Shown here: positions 37,239-46,218 of the stretch, piece by piece
Layout of the letters: every line of letters starts with the position of its first letter
Position numbering within the stretch: the first letter of the stretch is position 1
From: Thraustochytrium sp. TN22
Taxonomy: Eukaryota; Sar; Bigyra; Thraustochytrida; Thraustochytriidae
Direction of reading: 5' to 3'
NCBI GenBank assembly: GCA_013306675.1
Contig: JABLUY010000158.1
Coordinates: forward strand, 1-64,000
DNA: 64,000 bases
Program-made: the position numbers and the translations under genes
Notes under the pieces: model-generated
The model's database searches: none
What the model saw: the letters and a program-made list of their open reading frames with translations, nothing else
Told to the model about the DNA's origin: nothing

Positions 37239-39896
37239 ATGCGCGCGGCGGCGGTGCTGGCGGCGGCGGCCGTGCTGCACTTCGCCGGGCTGCTGCTGTT
37301 CAATGAGGGCTTCTTCCTGACGCGCGTGGAGCTGCCGGACAAGAGCTCGTGCGGCGCGGCGCCGCGCGATGCTGGACGCGGGGCGGCGGCGGGTGCGGCG
37401 GCGGCGGCGGCCGAGGGCGGCTGCTGGACGCGACCGCGGTTCCGGCGCGCCGTGGTGCTGGTGATTGACGCGCTGCGGTACGACTTTGCGGCGTGGGACC
37501 CGGACGCCACGCGCGCGAGGCCGTTCGAGAACAAGATGCCGGCGATCCGCGACCTGCTGCTGCAGCGGCCGTCGCACTCGATGCTGGTGCCGTTCTACGC
37601 GGACCCGCCGACGACGACGATGCAGCGGCTCAAGGGCGTGGTGACGGGCGGGCTGCCGACCTTCATGGAGATTAAGGACGACGTGGCGAGCGAGGGCATC
37701 GAGATCACCGAGGACAACTTTATCGACTTGCTCATCAACGACGGCACGCGCAACATCACCTTCATGGGTGACGACACCTGGACGGTGCTCTTCCCGAACC
37801 AGTTCCAGCGCTCGTTTCCGTACCCAAGCTTCAACGTCAAGGACCTGCACACCGTCGACGAGGGCGTGCTGGAGCACCTCATTCCGGAGATGCGCCGCGA
37901 CGACTGGAGCTTCCTGGTGGGCCACTTCCTGGGCGTCGACCACTGCGGCCACCGCTACGGCCCCGACAACGAGCATATGACCAAGAAGCTGCTGCAGATG
38001 AACCAGGCCGTGGACGACGTCGTGCGTACTCTGGACGAGGGCACATACAACGACACAGTGCTGCTTATCTTCGGCGACCACGGCATGACCGAGGACGGCA
38101 ATCACGGCGGCGCCACCGAGGAGGAGGTGGGCGCGGCGCTTTTCGTGTACTCGCCGAGCCCGCTTCTGCTGGGAACGCCGGATAGTCAAGCGTCCTCCGC
38201 TGACCTCCAGCGCGACCTGCTCCACGAACTGCAGCTGTTGCACGCGGCCGAGACGGAGGCGCTGCGCGCCGTGCAGGATCGCGCGGCAGCGGGCGAGACA
38301 GATCCAGCGGGCGCGCCGTGGCTGCTGGCGCGCAGGCCCAGCGTGCAGCAGATCGACCTGGCGCCAACGCTGGCGCTCCTGCTGGGGCTGCCCATCCCAT
38401 TTGGCAACCTTGGCTCGATTGTGCCGGAGCTCTTCTTCGTGGGCGAGTCCTGGCTCGAGCGCTACCGGGCGCTCAATGAGGCGCTTGAGGTCAACGTGGG
38501 CCAGGTCCTGCGCTACCTGGACGCCTATGGCGCGCGCGCCAGTAAGCAGCAGGGCGTGGCGCGCGAGGTGCTCGCGGACCTGCGCGCGCAGGCGCGCGCG
38601 GCCTTTGCGAGCCTGCACGAGGCGGAGGCGCAGAGCCTGGGCGAGGGCGCCCTGCTCGAGGTGCACCGCCAGACCTTCGCGGTGGCGCACCGCGTGCTGC
38701 AGCGCGCCAGCGCCGAGGGCCGGTCGCTGTGGACGCAGTTCAACCTGGTCTATATGGGCGTGGGCTTCGCGCTGGCGCTCTCGGGCGCGCTGGTCCTCCT
38801 GGTCGGCATCTGGCTCTGCTTCGCGGACGTCTTGCGCGCTACGCCGGCGGCGGACCTCGGCGCGCTCGCCGTGCTGGTGCTCCTGCAGATGCTCTCGCGG
38901 CTGTCCAACAGCTTCATTGTCTCCGAGCCGCGCGGCGTGGCGTTTCTGAGCGTGACGCTTGGCGCCTACGCGTGCGCGCGGGCCGTGCGCGCGGGGCAGT
39001 TCCGCGCGGCGTCCTACGCCGTGCTCATGGCGCTCTGCGCCAGGGCGTGCCCCGATTTGGGCGAGGCGCAATGGTGGCGGGGCCAAGAGGCGGTGCCGGG
39101 CGACCTCGACTTGGACTGGTTCTGGATGCTCTGCGTGCTGCCCGCGGCTGGAGTCCTCTTTGTGGTCGTTGTGCGTGCGTCGCCCGCGCTAGGCGGGCGC
39201 ACGGCGCTCCTGGCGGCCCAGGGCCTTGCGACCGCCGCACACTGGGCGTGCCAGGCGCTCGCGACCCTGGAGCCCGGTCGCCTCTGGCTTCCACGCGTCG
39301 TATACGCGCTCGGCGTGCCTGTGACCGTGTACGAGCTGGGACGCGCGAGCCAGGCCGAGGTCCCTCGTGCACTCCTCCCGCTCCTCTTCCCGTTTCTCTT
39401 GGTGGTCGGGCCGGCCTCAGCCGCGCCGTGTCTGCTCTTTCTCGCGCAGGTGGGCGCCGTGGTACGCTACGGCCGCGCCGTGCCGCAGAGCGCGGCGCTC
39501 GTGGCGCTCATGGCCTCTATGATGTCCATGTCGTACTTTTTCGCGACGGGCCATGAGTCTTTCTTCAACAAGCTACATTACGCGTCGCCCTTTGTGGGGT
39601 TCGACGAGTATGAATACTTCCGCGGTGGCCTTATGATGGGCTTCAACACCTTTGGGGTCTACATGGTCATGGTGGGGCTGACGGCACTGCTCGGCGCATC
39701 CAAGCGCGAGACAGACTTTCTTGTACTGGTCTTTGTGGCCGTACAGGCGTGTCGATCGATTGTGATGACGGCCTTTGTGGCCGCCGAGCGCCGCCACCTC
39801 ATGGTGTGGGCCATTTTTGCGCCCAAGTACGTGTTTGATGGCGTCACGCTGCTGGTCGTGGACGTCGTTGCCGTGCTGCTGTTGTTCAAGAAATAA
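37239..39896 (+). CDS. GPI ethanolamine phosphate transferase 3 (PIG-O/Gpi13-like)
   Basis: The 885-residue ER enzyme adds ethanolamine phosphate to the third mannose of GPI precursors. An N-terminal signal anchor (MRAAAVLAAAAVLHFAGLLL) precedes a luminal alkaline-phosphatase-type domain. Landmarks are VLVIDALRYDF (D77), DPPTTTMQRLKGVVTGGLPT, FMGDDTWTVLFP, FPSFNV-like YPSFNVKDLHTVDEGVLEHL, GHFLGVDHCGHRYGP (228-242) and FGDHGMTEDGNHGG (about 278-291). The TTTMQRLK, VDHCGH and NHGG blocks point to PIG-O rather than PIG-N or PIG-G. The C-terminal half has about ten hydrophobic segments. It is somewhat shorter than human PIG-O. The start is at the first ATG. Confidence 0.93.
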   Translation: MRAAAVLAAAAVLHFAGLLLFNEGFFLTRVELPDKSSCGAAPRDAGRGAAAGAAAAAAEGGCWTRPRFRRAVVLVIDALRYDFAAWDPDATRARPFENKMPAIRDLLLQRPSHSMLVPFYADPPTTTMQRLKGVVTGGLPTFMEIKDDVASEGIEITEDNFIDLLINDGTRNITFMGDDTWTVLFPNQFQRSFPYPSFNVKDLHTVDEGVLEHLIPEMRRDDWSFLVGHFLGVDHCGHRYGPDNEHMTKKLLQMNQAVDDVVRTLDEGTYNDTVLLIFGDHGMTEDGNHGGATEEEVGAALFVYSPSPLLLGTPDSQASSADLQRDLLHELQLLHAAETEALRAVQDRAAAGETDPAGAPWLLARRPSVQQIDLAPTLALLLGLPIPFGNLGSIVPELFFVGESWLERYRALNEALEVNVGQVLRYLDAYGARASKQQGVAREVLADLRAQARAAFASLHEAEAQSLGEGALLEVHRQTFAVAHRVLQRASAEGRSLWTQFNLVYMGVGFALALSGALVLLVGIWLCFADVLRATPAADLGALAVLVLLQMLSRLSNSFIVSEPRGVAFLSVTLGAYACARAVRAGQFRAASYAVLMALCARACPDLGEAQWWRGQEAVPGDLDLDWFWMLCVLPAAGVLFVVVVRASPALGGRTALLAAQGLATAAHWACQALATLEPGRLWLPRVVYALGVPVTVYELGRASQAEVPRALLPLLFPFLLVVGPASAAPCLLFLAQVGAVVRYGRAVPQSAALVALMASMMSMSYFFATGHESFFNKLHYASPFVGFDEYEYFRGGLMMGFNTFGVYMVMVGLTALLGASKRETDFLVLVFVAVQACRSIVMTAFVAAERRHLMVWAIFAPKYVFDGVTLLVVDVVAVLLLFKK

Positions 39897-39898
39897 GC

Positions 39899-40085
39899 GA
39901 CACCCACATGAGCGACACTGTGTGTGTCTTGCTTTCCCTGTGTGTGTATTGCTTTTCCTGTGTGTGTGTGTGTCTTGCTTTCGGATGGTGTTGTCTCAGT
40001 TTACATATTTCTCGGAGTTTCGGCCTTGGGCAGACCTTTTGCGTGTTTGCATGCTTGCATACTTGCGTGCTTGCATGTGTTGCGT
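39899..40085. repeat. TGTG-rich imperfect tandem repeat in 3' gap
   Basis: Imperfect units of about 22 bases (TGTGTGT-CTTGCTTTCCC) repeat three times at about 39918-39985. TGCTTGCATACTTGCG-type repeats follow at about 40045-40080. They lie mostly between the convergent PIG-O and bestrophin genes. Confidence 0.65.
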
Positions 40086-40092
40086 TGGTGTT

Positions 40093-41403
40093 TCAAGTCG
40101 GCTTGACCTTGCAAATTTTGCAAAAGGTGTGCGAGTGTTTGAGAAAGGAGCGGCACATCTTAGTGAGGTTGCAGTCGGACTTGCGCCAACCAAAAGGGAC
40201 CTCCATCTCGCAGGCAGCCTCCTCGATGGAGTAGAGTGCAAAGGTGAGCAGGAAGGCAGCCACGATCGGCAGCGGGGGGTAGTTGTAGGCCTCGGTGTGA
40301 AAGTACCACGGCGCGAGGCAGATGCAGAGCACAAAGTTGAGGAGCAGCGTGAGGTGGTGCAGGACAAAGGGCGCCGGCGTGCGAACGAGCTCGCGGCACT
40401 TGCCCCAGCTGTGCACGATGGCCTCGACATTGTGCTGAAAGAGCTTGGAATCCGGTGTGCTCATCTTTTGCTCGCCAAAGTTGACGAACTTGGCAAAGTA
40501 GGTGCGGATGGAGATGACGCAGACGAGGATGCGCTCCTGCGGGCCATAGCCTTTGTAGACGCCCTGCTCCGCACGCGTGAGCAGCAGCTTGAGCGGTGGC
40601 GAGCCGTAGGGGTCCTGCACGAACTTTTTTGGGTCCGCGTTGAACCACTCCATGGCGAGGCGCCCCTTTTTGGAGCCCGCCTTGTAGGTCATGTTGTCCA
40701 CCTTGTGATGGCGCGACTCGCGCAGGTCTTGGCGGATGAAGGCGAGCAGTACGTTGAGGCGGCGCGTCATTTCAAGAATGTCCAGGCCGCTGCCGCGCAC
40801 GTGCAGGCTCGTGGCACACGTGAGGAGGCAATCCACGGCGCTGTGCACGATCTGCAGCGACATCTCGTGGCCCTTGCGGTAGCTGTGCCAGGCGCCGAAG
40901 AGGCGGAAGCCGGCGACAAAGAGCGTCACGAAGAAGAGCGGCAAGAAGAGCTCGGGCGCTGGCGCCACCTGGTAGGCCTGCAGGGTGCCACGAAGCGAGA
41001 TGATGAGCGCGGTGACGAGCGCTGAGATGACGGCCGGGAGCAGACACCTGCGCACGACGGTGCCGCGCACGTAAAAGAGGTCGCGCACGAAGCTGACGAT
41101 GCCCAGCGCGCTCTCGTCGCCCCCGAGGAAAGCGCGCTTCCAATGCTTTTGCGGGAGCACCTTGGCGTAGCGCAGCCAGGCGGGAAAGTCACGCTCGAGC
41201 GCCTCGTCGCGCTGGCGCGCGGCCTCCTCGGCGCCGGCCTGGTCCTCGTCGTCCTCCTCGTCGTCCTCCTCGTCGTCCTCCTCGTCGTCGTTCCCATCGC
41301 CCGCGCGGCCGTCGTCCTCGGCGGCGCCCTCCTCGACGCTACGGTCGTCGTCTTCGAGCGCGTCTGCGGCCTCGCCGAGGCCGTCCGCGTGGACCTTGGC
41401 CAT
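40093..41403 (-). CDS. Bestrophin-like chloride channel
   Basis: The 436-residue product begins MAKVHADGLGEAADALEDDD. A strongly acidic low-complexity N-terminus (about 20-60, DDEE repeats) follows. The bestrophin/UPF0187 region starts near FVRDLFYVRGTVVRRCLLPAVISALV and includes LPLFFVTLFVAGFRLFGAWHSY. It ends in the C-terminal membrane pair and EEAACEMEVPFGWRKSDCNL, equivalent to the family's E-[IM]-E-x-PFG-x-x-x-x-D-L signature. Family members form pentameric chloride or bicarbonate channels in plasma, thylakoid or ER membranes. Location here is not evident. The C-terminus is Cys/Lys-rich (HTFCKICKVKPT). The acidic N-terminus might serve as a calcium or charge gate, which is speculation. 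Confidence 0.82.
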   Translation of the reverse strand: MAKVHADGLGEAADALEDDDRSVEEGAAEDDGRAGDGNDDEEDDEEDDEEDDEDQAGAEEAARQRDEALERDFPAWLRYAKVLPQKHWKRAFLGGDESALGIVSFVRDLFYVRGTVVRRCLLPAVISALVTALIISLRGTLQAYQVAPAPELFLPLFFVTLFVAGFRLFGAWHSYRKGHEMSLQIVHSAVDCLLTCATSLHVRGSGLDILEMTRRLNVLLAFIRQDLRESRHHKVDNMTYKAGSKKGRLAMEWFNADPKKFVQDPYGSPPLKLLLTRAEQGVYKGYGPQERILVCVISIRTYFAKFVNFGEQKMSTPDSKLFQHNVEAIVHSWGKCRELVRTPAPFVLHHLTLLLNFVLCICLAPWYFHTEAYNYPPLPIVAAFLLTFALYSIEEAACEMEVPFGWRKSDCNLTKMCRSFLKHSHTFCKICKVKPT

Positions 41404-41821
41404 TTGGCGCGGAACCAGGCGAGCTGGCGAGCGGCGGGCGAGCAGCGCGCCGCGCCTTTTCGCCGGGAGGACTGCGCGCGCGCGGCTGGCCGCGCGTCCC
41501 ACTGGCAGGCGCCGCCGGCGGGGCTCGCGGGCAAGGTTTGGCGGGACTCCCGCGACATGGTACTTAGTACTACCGTTACGAATAGGCCACAGAGCGGACA
41601 AATAGGCCGTGAGACCACTGTCATCTGGTCAGACGACTTGGAGGAGCAGGACTCGGACTCGAGACGACGGAGCAAGGGCACGCTCTTGCGGCAAGTGACA
41701 GGTGATCACAAGTTGAGAAACAACAAATGGGTTGGAATGGTCAGACAGGCAGGTGCACGGGCTTTTTGCTTGGCGCGAGGGACTACTACGAGCGTGTGCG
41801 AGCCCGGCGTGGTGGTCACAG
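41404..41821. other. Intergenic: bestrophin leader
   Basis: These 418 bases lie between two minus-strand genes. A near-palindromic GGTACTTAGTACTACC is found at 41559-41574, 156-171 bases upstream of the bestrophin ATG. Nothing else is identifiable. Confidence 0.5.
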
Positions 41822-44419
41822 TCAGACAGCAGCGTCAATGGCTGCCTCTTCGGCTTCGCGGAGTTGCTTGGCCTCGAGGGCCTCCTTGAAGATGTCTTCT
41901 GGGGCGCGGCCGGAGTCTGAGAACTGGCGCGAGTTGTGGTCGAGGGTCTCCAAGACCTGGTCGACGAGGAAAACCTTGGTGGCACCGACGCGAAAGAGCC
42001 TATTCTTGGCGTCGGAGCCGCACTCCTGCGAGAGCAGGGAGACCGCGGCGGGGCGGTCGTCGTGGCCCTGGCGCCACTCGATGGCGTGCGCAGCGAGGAG
42101 GTACGGGTAGCGCGACAAAAGGTCGGCGAAGTCGAGGCGCACGGGGAAGCCCTGCTTGCGCACGTCAATCATCTGCAGGACGCCAAGCGCGCGGAGCTGG
42201 CCAATGACGAGGTGGGCATCCCAATGGAACATGGGCGGGGTCTTGAGCTCATTGGGTTTGATGCAGCGCACAAAATGCAGGTCGGTGCTTTCGAGGATCT
42301 CGGCGAGGTCGTACATTTGCTGGCGAAAACGTGAGGAAATGCTCTCGAGCTTGGCCATTTTGCGCGTCTTGGAAGTGACCTCCTCGAGGGCGGCGACGGC
42401 GGCGGCGGCCGTGGCGCGCGCCGTGACCATTCGCGTGGAGCGCACGCGCGCGGTGGGCGTGAGCAGGTGGCGCGGGAAGCCGTTCTCGCCCCTGCCGTCG
42501 ACGATGAGGTCGCGCAGGTCAGGCTGGAGGTGGTCGGAGTTCTTGGAGACCAGGCCGTCGGCCTCGTACTTGACGCGGCCGGCAAAGTGCACGATCTCGA
42601 AGGAGCGGTCAAACTTGGAGAGGATGAGGCGGTCGTTGGACTCGCCGTAGATCGACTGCAAGCTGAGAAAAAAGTTGCTGTCGGAGCCGTTGGCGCCGAG
42701 CGTGCCCTGCTCGTCGAGCAGCTGGAAGATGCCGTTAGGCCGGCTGTCGAGGAGGGCGAGCAGATCGTCGTTGGTCTGGAGCTCGAAGTTGGGTGGCTCC
42801 ACTTTCTCGGCACTCAGCACGCTGCGCTCGAGCTCGAAGATGACGGCGTCGAACATGCTCTGGAGCTTCTCGTTGGCGTAGTTGATACAAAGCTGCTCGA
42901 AGGAGTTGACCTGCAGCACCTCAAAGCCGAAGACGTCGAGAATGCCGATGAAGAGCGTAGCCTTGCCGAGGTGGCCCGTGATGGCGAGGCTAGTGGCGGC
43001 ATTGATGCGATCGACGAGCCAGACGAAGAGCGACGAGTAGAGCGCCTTGGCCAGGCCGTCGCGCGAGTTCTCGGCCTCCTCCATGCTCAAGGGTACAATG
43101 GAGACCGAGGTGCGGCGGCCGGCGCGCACGGAGCGGCGCACCAGCGCCGTCTCGAGCGCGTCCAGATGCACACCCAGGAGGTCGGGCAGCGCCGGGTGCA
43201 CGCCCACGCAGCGCACGCCAGCGCCCACCGGGCCGGCCTCGAAGGAGATGTTGCCAAGCAGCAGGATGCCGACCAGGACGGACCACATGTCGCGCATCTC
43301 GTCGGGCATGAACCCGAGAACCTCGAGCGCCGCCAGCAGCCGGCGGAACTGCTCGAGGTCGTCCTGGCGCAGCGAGGCCCCGCCCGCAGCGGCGGCGGCG
43401 GCGGCGGCCTCCGCCTCGGCAGCCGCTGCCGCGTCCGCGTCGCTCTCGCTGTTGGCTAGGTACCGGTAGTCCTGCCAGGCGCCGAGCTCCAGGCCCTCCG
43501 GCAGCGCGCCCTCGGGCAGCAGGCCGTTGGCCGCGCCGGCCAGCAGCTGGTAGAAGATGTGGTAATTGCGCTCGCCGGCGCTCTGCATGGTGACACGGCT
43601 CTTCTCAAGCAGAAAGTGCAGCGTGCTGGCGCCCACAATCACGCCCTCTTTGTTATAGTCGAGGCGCACGAACTTGCCGAAGCGGCTCGAGTTGTCGTTG
43701 CGCACGGTCTGCGCATTGCCAAAGGCCTCGAGCACTGGGTTGGTCTCCACGATGCTGGACTCGAGCTCGGTGGCCGGCGCTGCGGGCGCCGCTTCGCCCG
43801 AGGCATCGGCCGCGGCGGCGGCCGCCGCCGCCGCCGCTTCGTCGTTGGTGGACGAGGTGCGGCGCGAGCCCTTGGGCGCGCCGCGCTTGCCGAAGAGGCC
43901 CATGACGCCGAAGCTGCCGCGCGGCTTCTTCTTGCCCTGCAAGCTCTTGCGGCGGCGCGCGCTGGCCGTCGCCAAGTACGCCATGACGCGCTTGGACGCC
44001 TCGGTCTTGCCAGCGCCGCTCTCGCCGTTCACCAGCACGCTCTGGCTCTTGCCGCGGAAGCCATTCTGCAGCAGGTCCTTGTACACGCGGTCCGCCAGGT
44101 CGTGCAAGAAGGCGTCGTCCGCCACGTCGTGGTACGGGTTCACGCTCAGCAGCACGTCGCCCACGTGCGTGTAGATGTGGTCCGCCTCCGCGCGCAGCCG
44201 CAGCAGGTTCAGCAGGCCTGCCTCGCTCATGCTCGCCATGCGGTACACGTCGTCCAGCGCGGCGTCCTCATGGCTCGCGTCGTACGGCTGCGTGTTCTCC
44301 ACCGCCACCTCCGCCGTCTCCTCGTCGCCGATGTCCACCACCACCGCGTCCTCGCTCGCGCTCACCACGTCCAGCAGCCGCCAGCCCGCCACCTCGTCCC
44401 GCACCCACAGCCGGTCCAT
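41822..44419 (-). CDS. Divergent tailless myosin with expanded loop 1
   Basis: The 865-residue product carries an N-terminal SH3-like part (MDRLWVRDEVAGWRLLDVVS) and a full motor. Elements are GESGAGKTE (132-140), switch I NDNSSRFGKF (241-250), switch II DVFGFE (495-500), LCINYANEKLQ and HFVRCIKPNELK (715-726). Loop 1, between the P-loop helix and switch I, is enlarged to about 67 residues with a Lys/Arg-rich part and poly-Ala. A second poly-Ala/Glu insert lies near 325-350. After the converter (FRVGATKVFLVDQVLETLDH) only a 45-residue acidic helix remains. There is no IQ motif, tail or CaaX box. The TEDS position is Ser438 in GRRTS. Class is uncertain. Confidence 0.92.
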   Translation of the reverse strand: MDRLWVRDEVAGWRLLDVVSASEDAVVVDIGDEETAEVAVENTQPYDASHEDAALDDVYRMASMSEAGLLNLLRLRAEADHIYTHVGDVLLSVNPYHDVADDAFLHDLADRVYKDLLQNGFRGKSQSVLVNGESGAGKTEASKRVMAYLATASARRRKSLQGKKKPRGSFGVMGLFGKRGAPKGSRRTSSTNDEAAAAAAAAAADASGEAAPAAPATELESSIVETNPVLEAFGNAQTVRNDNSSRFGKFVRLDYNKEGVIVGASTLHFLLEKSRVTMQSAGERNYHIFYQLLAGAANGLLPEGALPEGLELGAWQDYRYLANSESDADAAAAAEAEAAAAAAAAGGASLRQDDLEQFRRLLAALEVLGFMPDEMRDMWSVLVGILLLGNISFEAGPVGAGVRCVGVHPALPDLLGVHLDALETALVRRSVRAGRRTSVSIVPLSMEEAENSRDGLAKALYSSLFVWLVDRINAATSLAITGHLGKATLFIGILDVFGFEVLQVNSFEQLCINYANEKLQSMFDAVIFELERSVLSAEKVEPPNFELQTNDDLLALLDSRPNGIFQLLDEQGTLGANGSDSNFFLSLQSIYGESNDRLILSKFDRSFEIVHFAGRVKYEADGLVSKNSDHLQPDLRDLIVDGRGENGFPRHLLTPTARVRSTRMVTARATAAAAVAALEEVTSKTRKMAKLESISSRFRQQMYDLAEILESTDLHFVRCIKPNELKTPPMFHWDAHLVIGQLRALGVLQMIDVRKQGFPVRLDFADLLSRYPYLLAAHAIEWRQGHDDRPAAVSLLSQECGSDAKNRLFRVGATKVFLVDQVLETLDHNSRQFSDSGRAPEDIFKEALEAKQLREAEEAAIDAAV

Positions 44420-45453
44420 GCCGCCGCCGCGCCGCCGCCGCCGCCGCCGCCACGCCGCCGCCGCCAAGCCGCCGCCGCCGCCGCCGCCGCCGCCTCGGCC
44501 GCGCTGCCACTCCGCACTGCCGCGCGCGCGCGCTCGCTCGCTCGCTCGCTCGCTCGCCCGCGCGCCTCCAGCGGCGCGCGACCAAAGCACGCGCGCTCGC
44601 TCGCCCCGCTGCACACGCGCCGCGCCCCCTGCACGGGTCGCGCGGGGGCGCGCCGCGAGTGCCGGCGGCCGGGGCAACCGCGCGCGCGGCCGCCGCCCGG
44701 GCGCGAGGCGGGCGGGAGGTACCGCCGCGCGCGCGCCGCCGCCGGAAGCCGCACGCTGCACCCCGGCGCCCCCGCCCGCGCGTGCCGGGTCAGCGGCCAC
44801 GAGGAGGAGGAGGAGGAGGGCGTGTGCGCCGAGGAGGAGGAGGAGGAGGAGGAGGAGGAGGGGCGCTTGGCTGCGCGGGCAGGAGCTCGGCAGGCAGGCA
44901 CGGCAGGCGGCCGAGGAGCTGGTCGGGCTGTTGCCTGGCTCGAGACCCGAGTCTTCGTCGAGCTTCAAGGCCTCAAGGCTTCCAGGTCAAGGCAGTTCAG
45001 TTCAAGGCAGTTCAAGGTACGGGCAGAGGTTCTGACTGACATGTGAAGGCTCGCTTGCAGTGCTTGCCGTGCCGGGGAAAGAGGGTGTCTATGAGCGTGC
45101 TGAAGCTGGTGCGGCCACGAGTACGCGCGTGCAGGGCCGTGACTGGCGAAGGCGTGCGCGTCTCCGCAAGACGCAAGCCAGGAGCAAACACAGTGCACTG
45201 AGTGCAGGGCGCAGCGTGGAGGATGATGTATGATGTGAGTGCAGCGTAGTTCGGAGTGCAGCATGGCGCACTGCAGCGCGCAGCCCAGCGCGCGCAGCGA
45301 CGCGGCGCGGCCCCGTGCTGGCCCAGCAAGGCCCAGAGGGTGGCCGTAGCTGGAGCTGGTCCAGCCGCGAGATACTGTAACAGACAGTAATTTTCCGCGC
45401 GGCCCGCTCGGAGCACGCACGGAAGCAGCGCAGGCTAGCGAGCTAGCCTGACG
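44420..45453. other. Intergenic: myosin leader with GCC, GCTC and GAG repeats
   Basis: On the myosin coding strand this reads GGC/CGG runs (44420-44495) abutting the ATG. A GAGC array lies at about 44532-44557, and CTC/GAG runs at about 44802-44862. TCAAGGC repeats (TTCAAGGCAGTTCAAGG) lie at about 44962-45015. The final part, to the secreted-protein stop, has GCTAGC-type inverted elements at 45433-45456. No gene is supported. Confidence 0.65.
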
Positions 45454-46218
45454 CTAGCCTTCTATCGTGGCATGGTGCTCGGCGGCGGCGCGAGCGTACT
45501 TGCTGCCGTGGACGATCTGGTAGTTGGCCTGGCGCTCGGCAAGACGCGGCAGGACGCCCGTAGGGGCGCCGGAGGCGAGTAGGGTGCCGTTGTCGTCGAC
45601 GAGCACAAAGGTCGAGAAGTCCGGCGGGCACCAGACGAGCTTGAAGGCGATGGCGCTCTGGAACTGCACGTGCGCCACGTCGCGCGGCGGGTCCTCCCCG
45701 GCGCCCAGCTGGCAGGTGGTCCATGAGCCGCCAGGCCCGAGCTCCGGCAGGCTCGCTACGCGGATGCCTTCGCCCAGAGGGTTGCCAGGCGCGATGCCGG
45801 GGATGCTGCCGTCGTGCTCGGCGTCCGCGGTGTCCATGCGCATCGTCGTCAAATCCACGTGGTTGAAGTCATTGAAGGCGTGGCCCGTGTACCCCTTGCC
45901 CGGCGCCACCTCGCGCAGGTCGCGCAGGCCACCCGCCCAGAGCAGGCTGCGCCGCACCTCCTCCCAGTCCTTGGACAGCGCCTCGCGCGACAGGCTCGCC
46001 ACGCGCTGCTGCACGCCGCGCAGCCTCTCCAGCGCCGTGCCCGGGTACTTGGCCTTCATGCTCGCCTCCGCGTCACGCTGCGCCTCGCACGCCGTCGCGC
46101 TCTCCAGCGGCGCCGATGCCAGCGCCGGCGCCAGCGTCAGCGCTAGCGCCAGCGCCAGCAGGCGCGCCGCGGTTGCCTGCGTCGCGGTCGCCTGCGCCCT
46201 GCCGCTCGCCGCACGCAT
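45454..46218 (-). CDS. Secreted orphan protein
   Basis: From the ATG at 46218 the product has 254 residues. An N-terminal signal peptide is clear (basic start, then ARLLALALALTLAPALASA, cleavage likely near residue 36). The mature part has helical AEASMKAKYPGTALERLRGV and then a beta-rich C-terminus. Recognisable segments are GYTGHAFNDFNHVDLTTM, GNPLGEGIRVASLPELGPG and LVWCPPDFSTFVLVDDNG. Three cysteines are visible in the mature region. I do not recognise a family. Its first 146 bases overlap, in another frame of the same strand, the 3' end of the upstream orphan gene as drawn. Confidence 0.7.
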   Translation of the reverse strand: MRAASGRAQATATQATAARLLALALALTLAPALASAPLESATACEAQRDAEASMKAKYPGTALERLRGVQQRVASLSREALSKDWEEVRRSLLWAGGLRDLREVAPGKGYTGHAFNDFNHVDLTTMRMDTADAEHDGSIPGIAPGNPLGEGIRVASLPELGPGGSWTTCQLGAGEDPPRDVAHVQFQSAIAFKLVWCPPDFSTFVLVDDNGTLLASGAPTGVLPRLAERQANYQIVHGSKYARAAAEHHATIEG

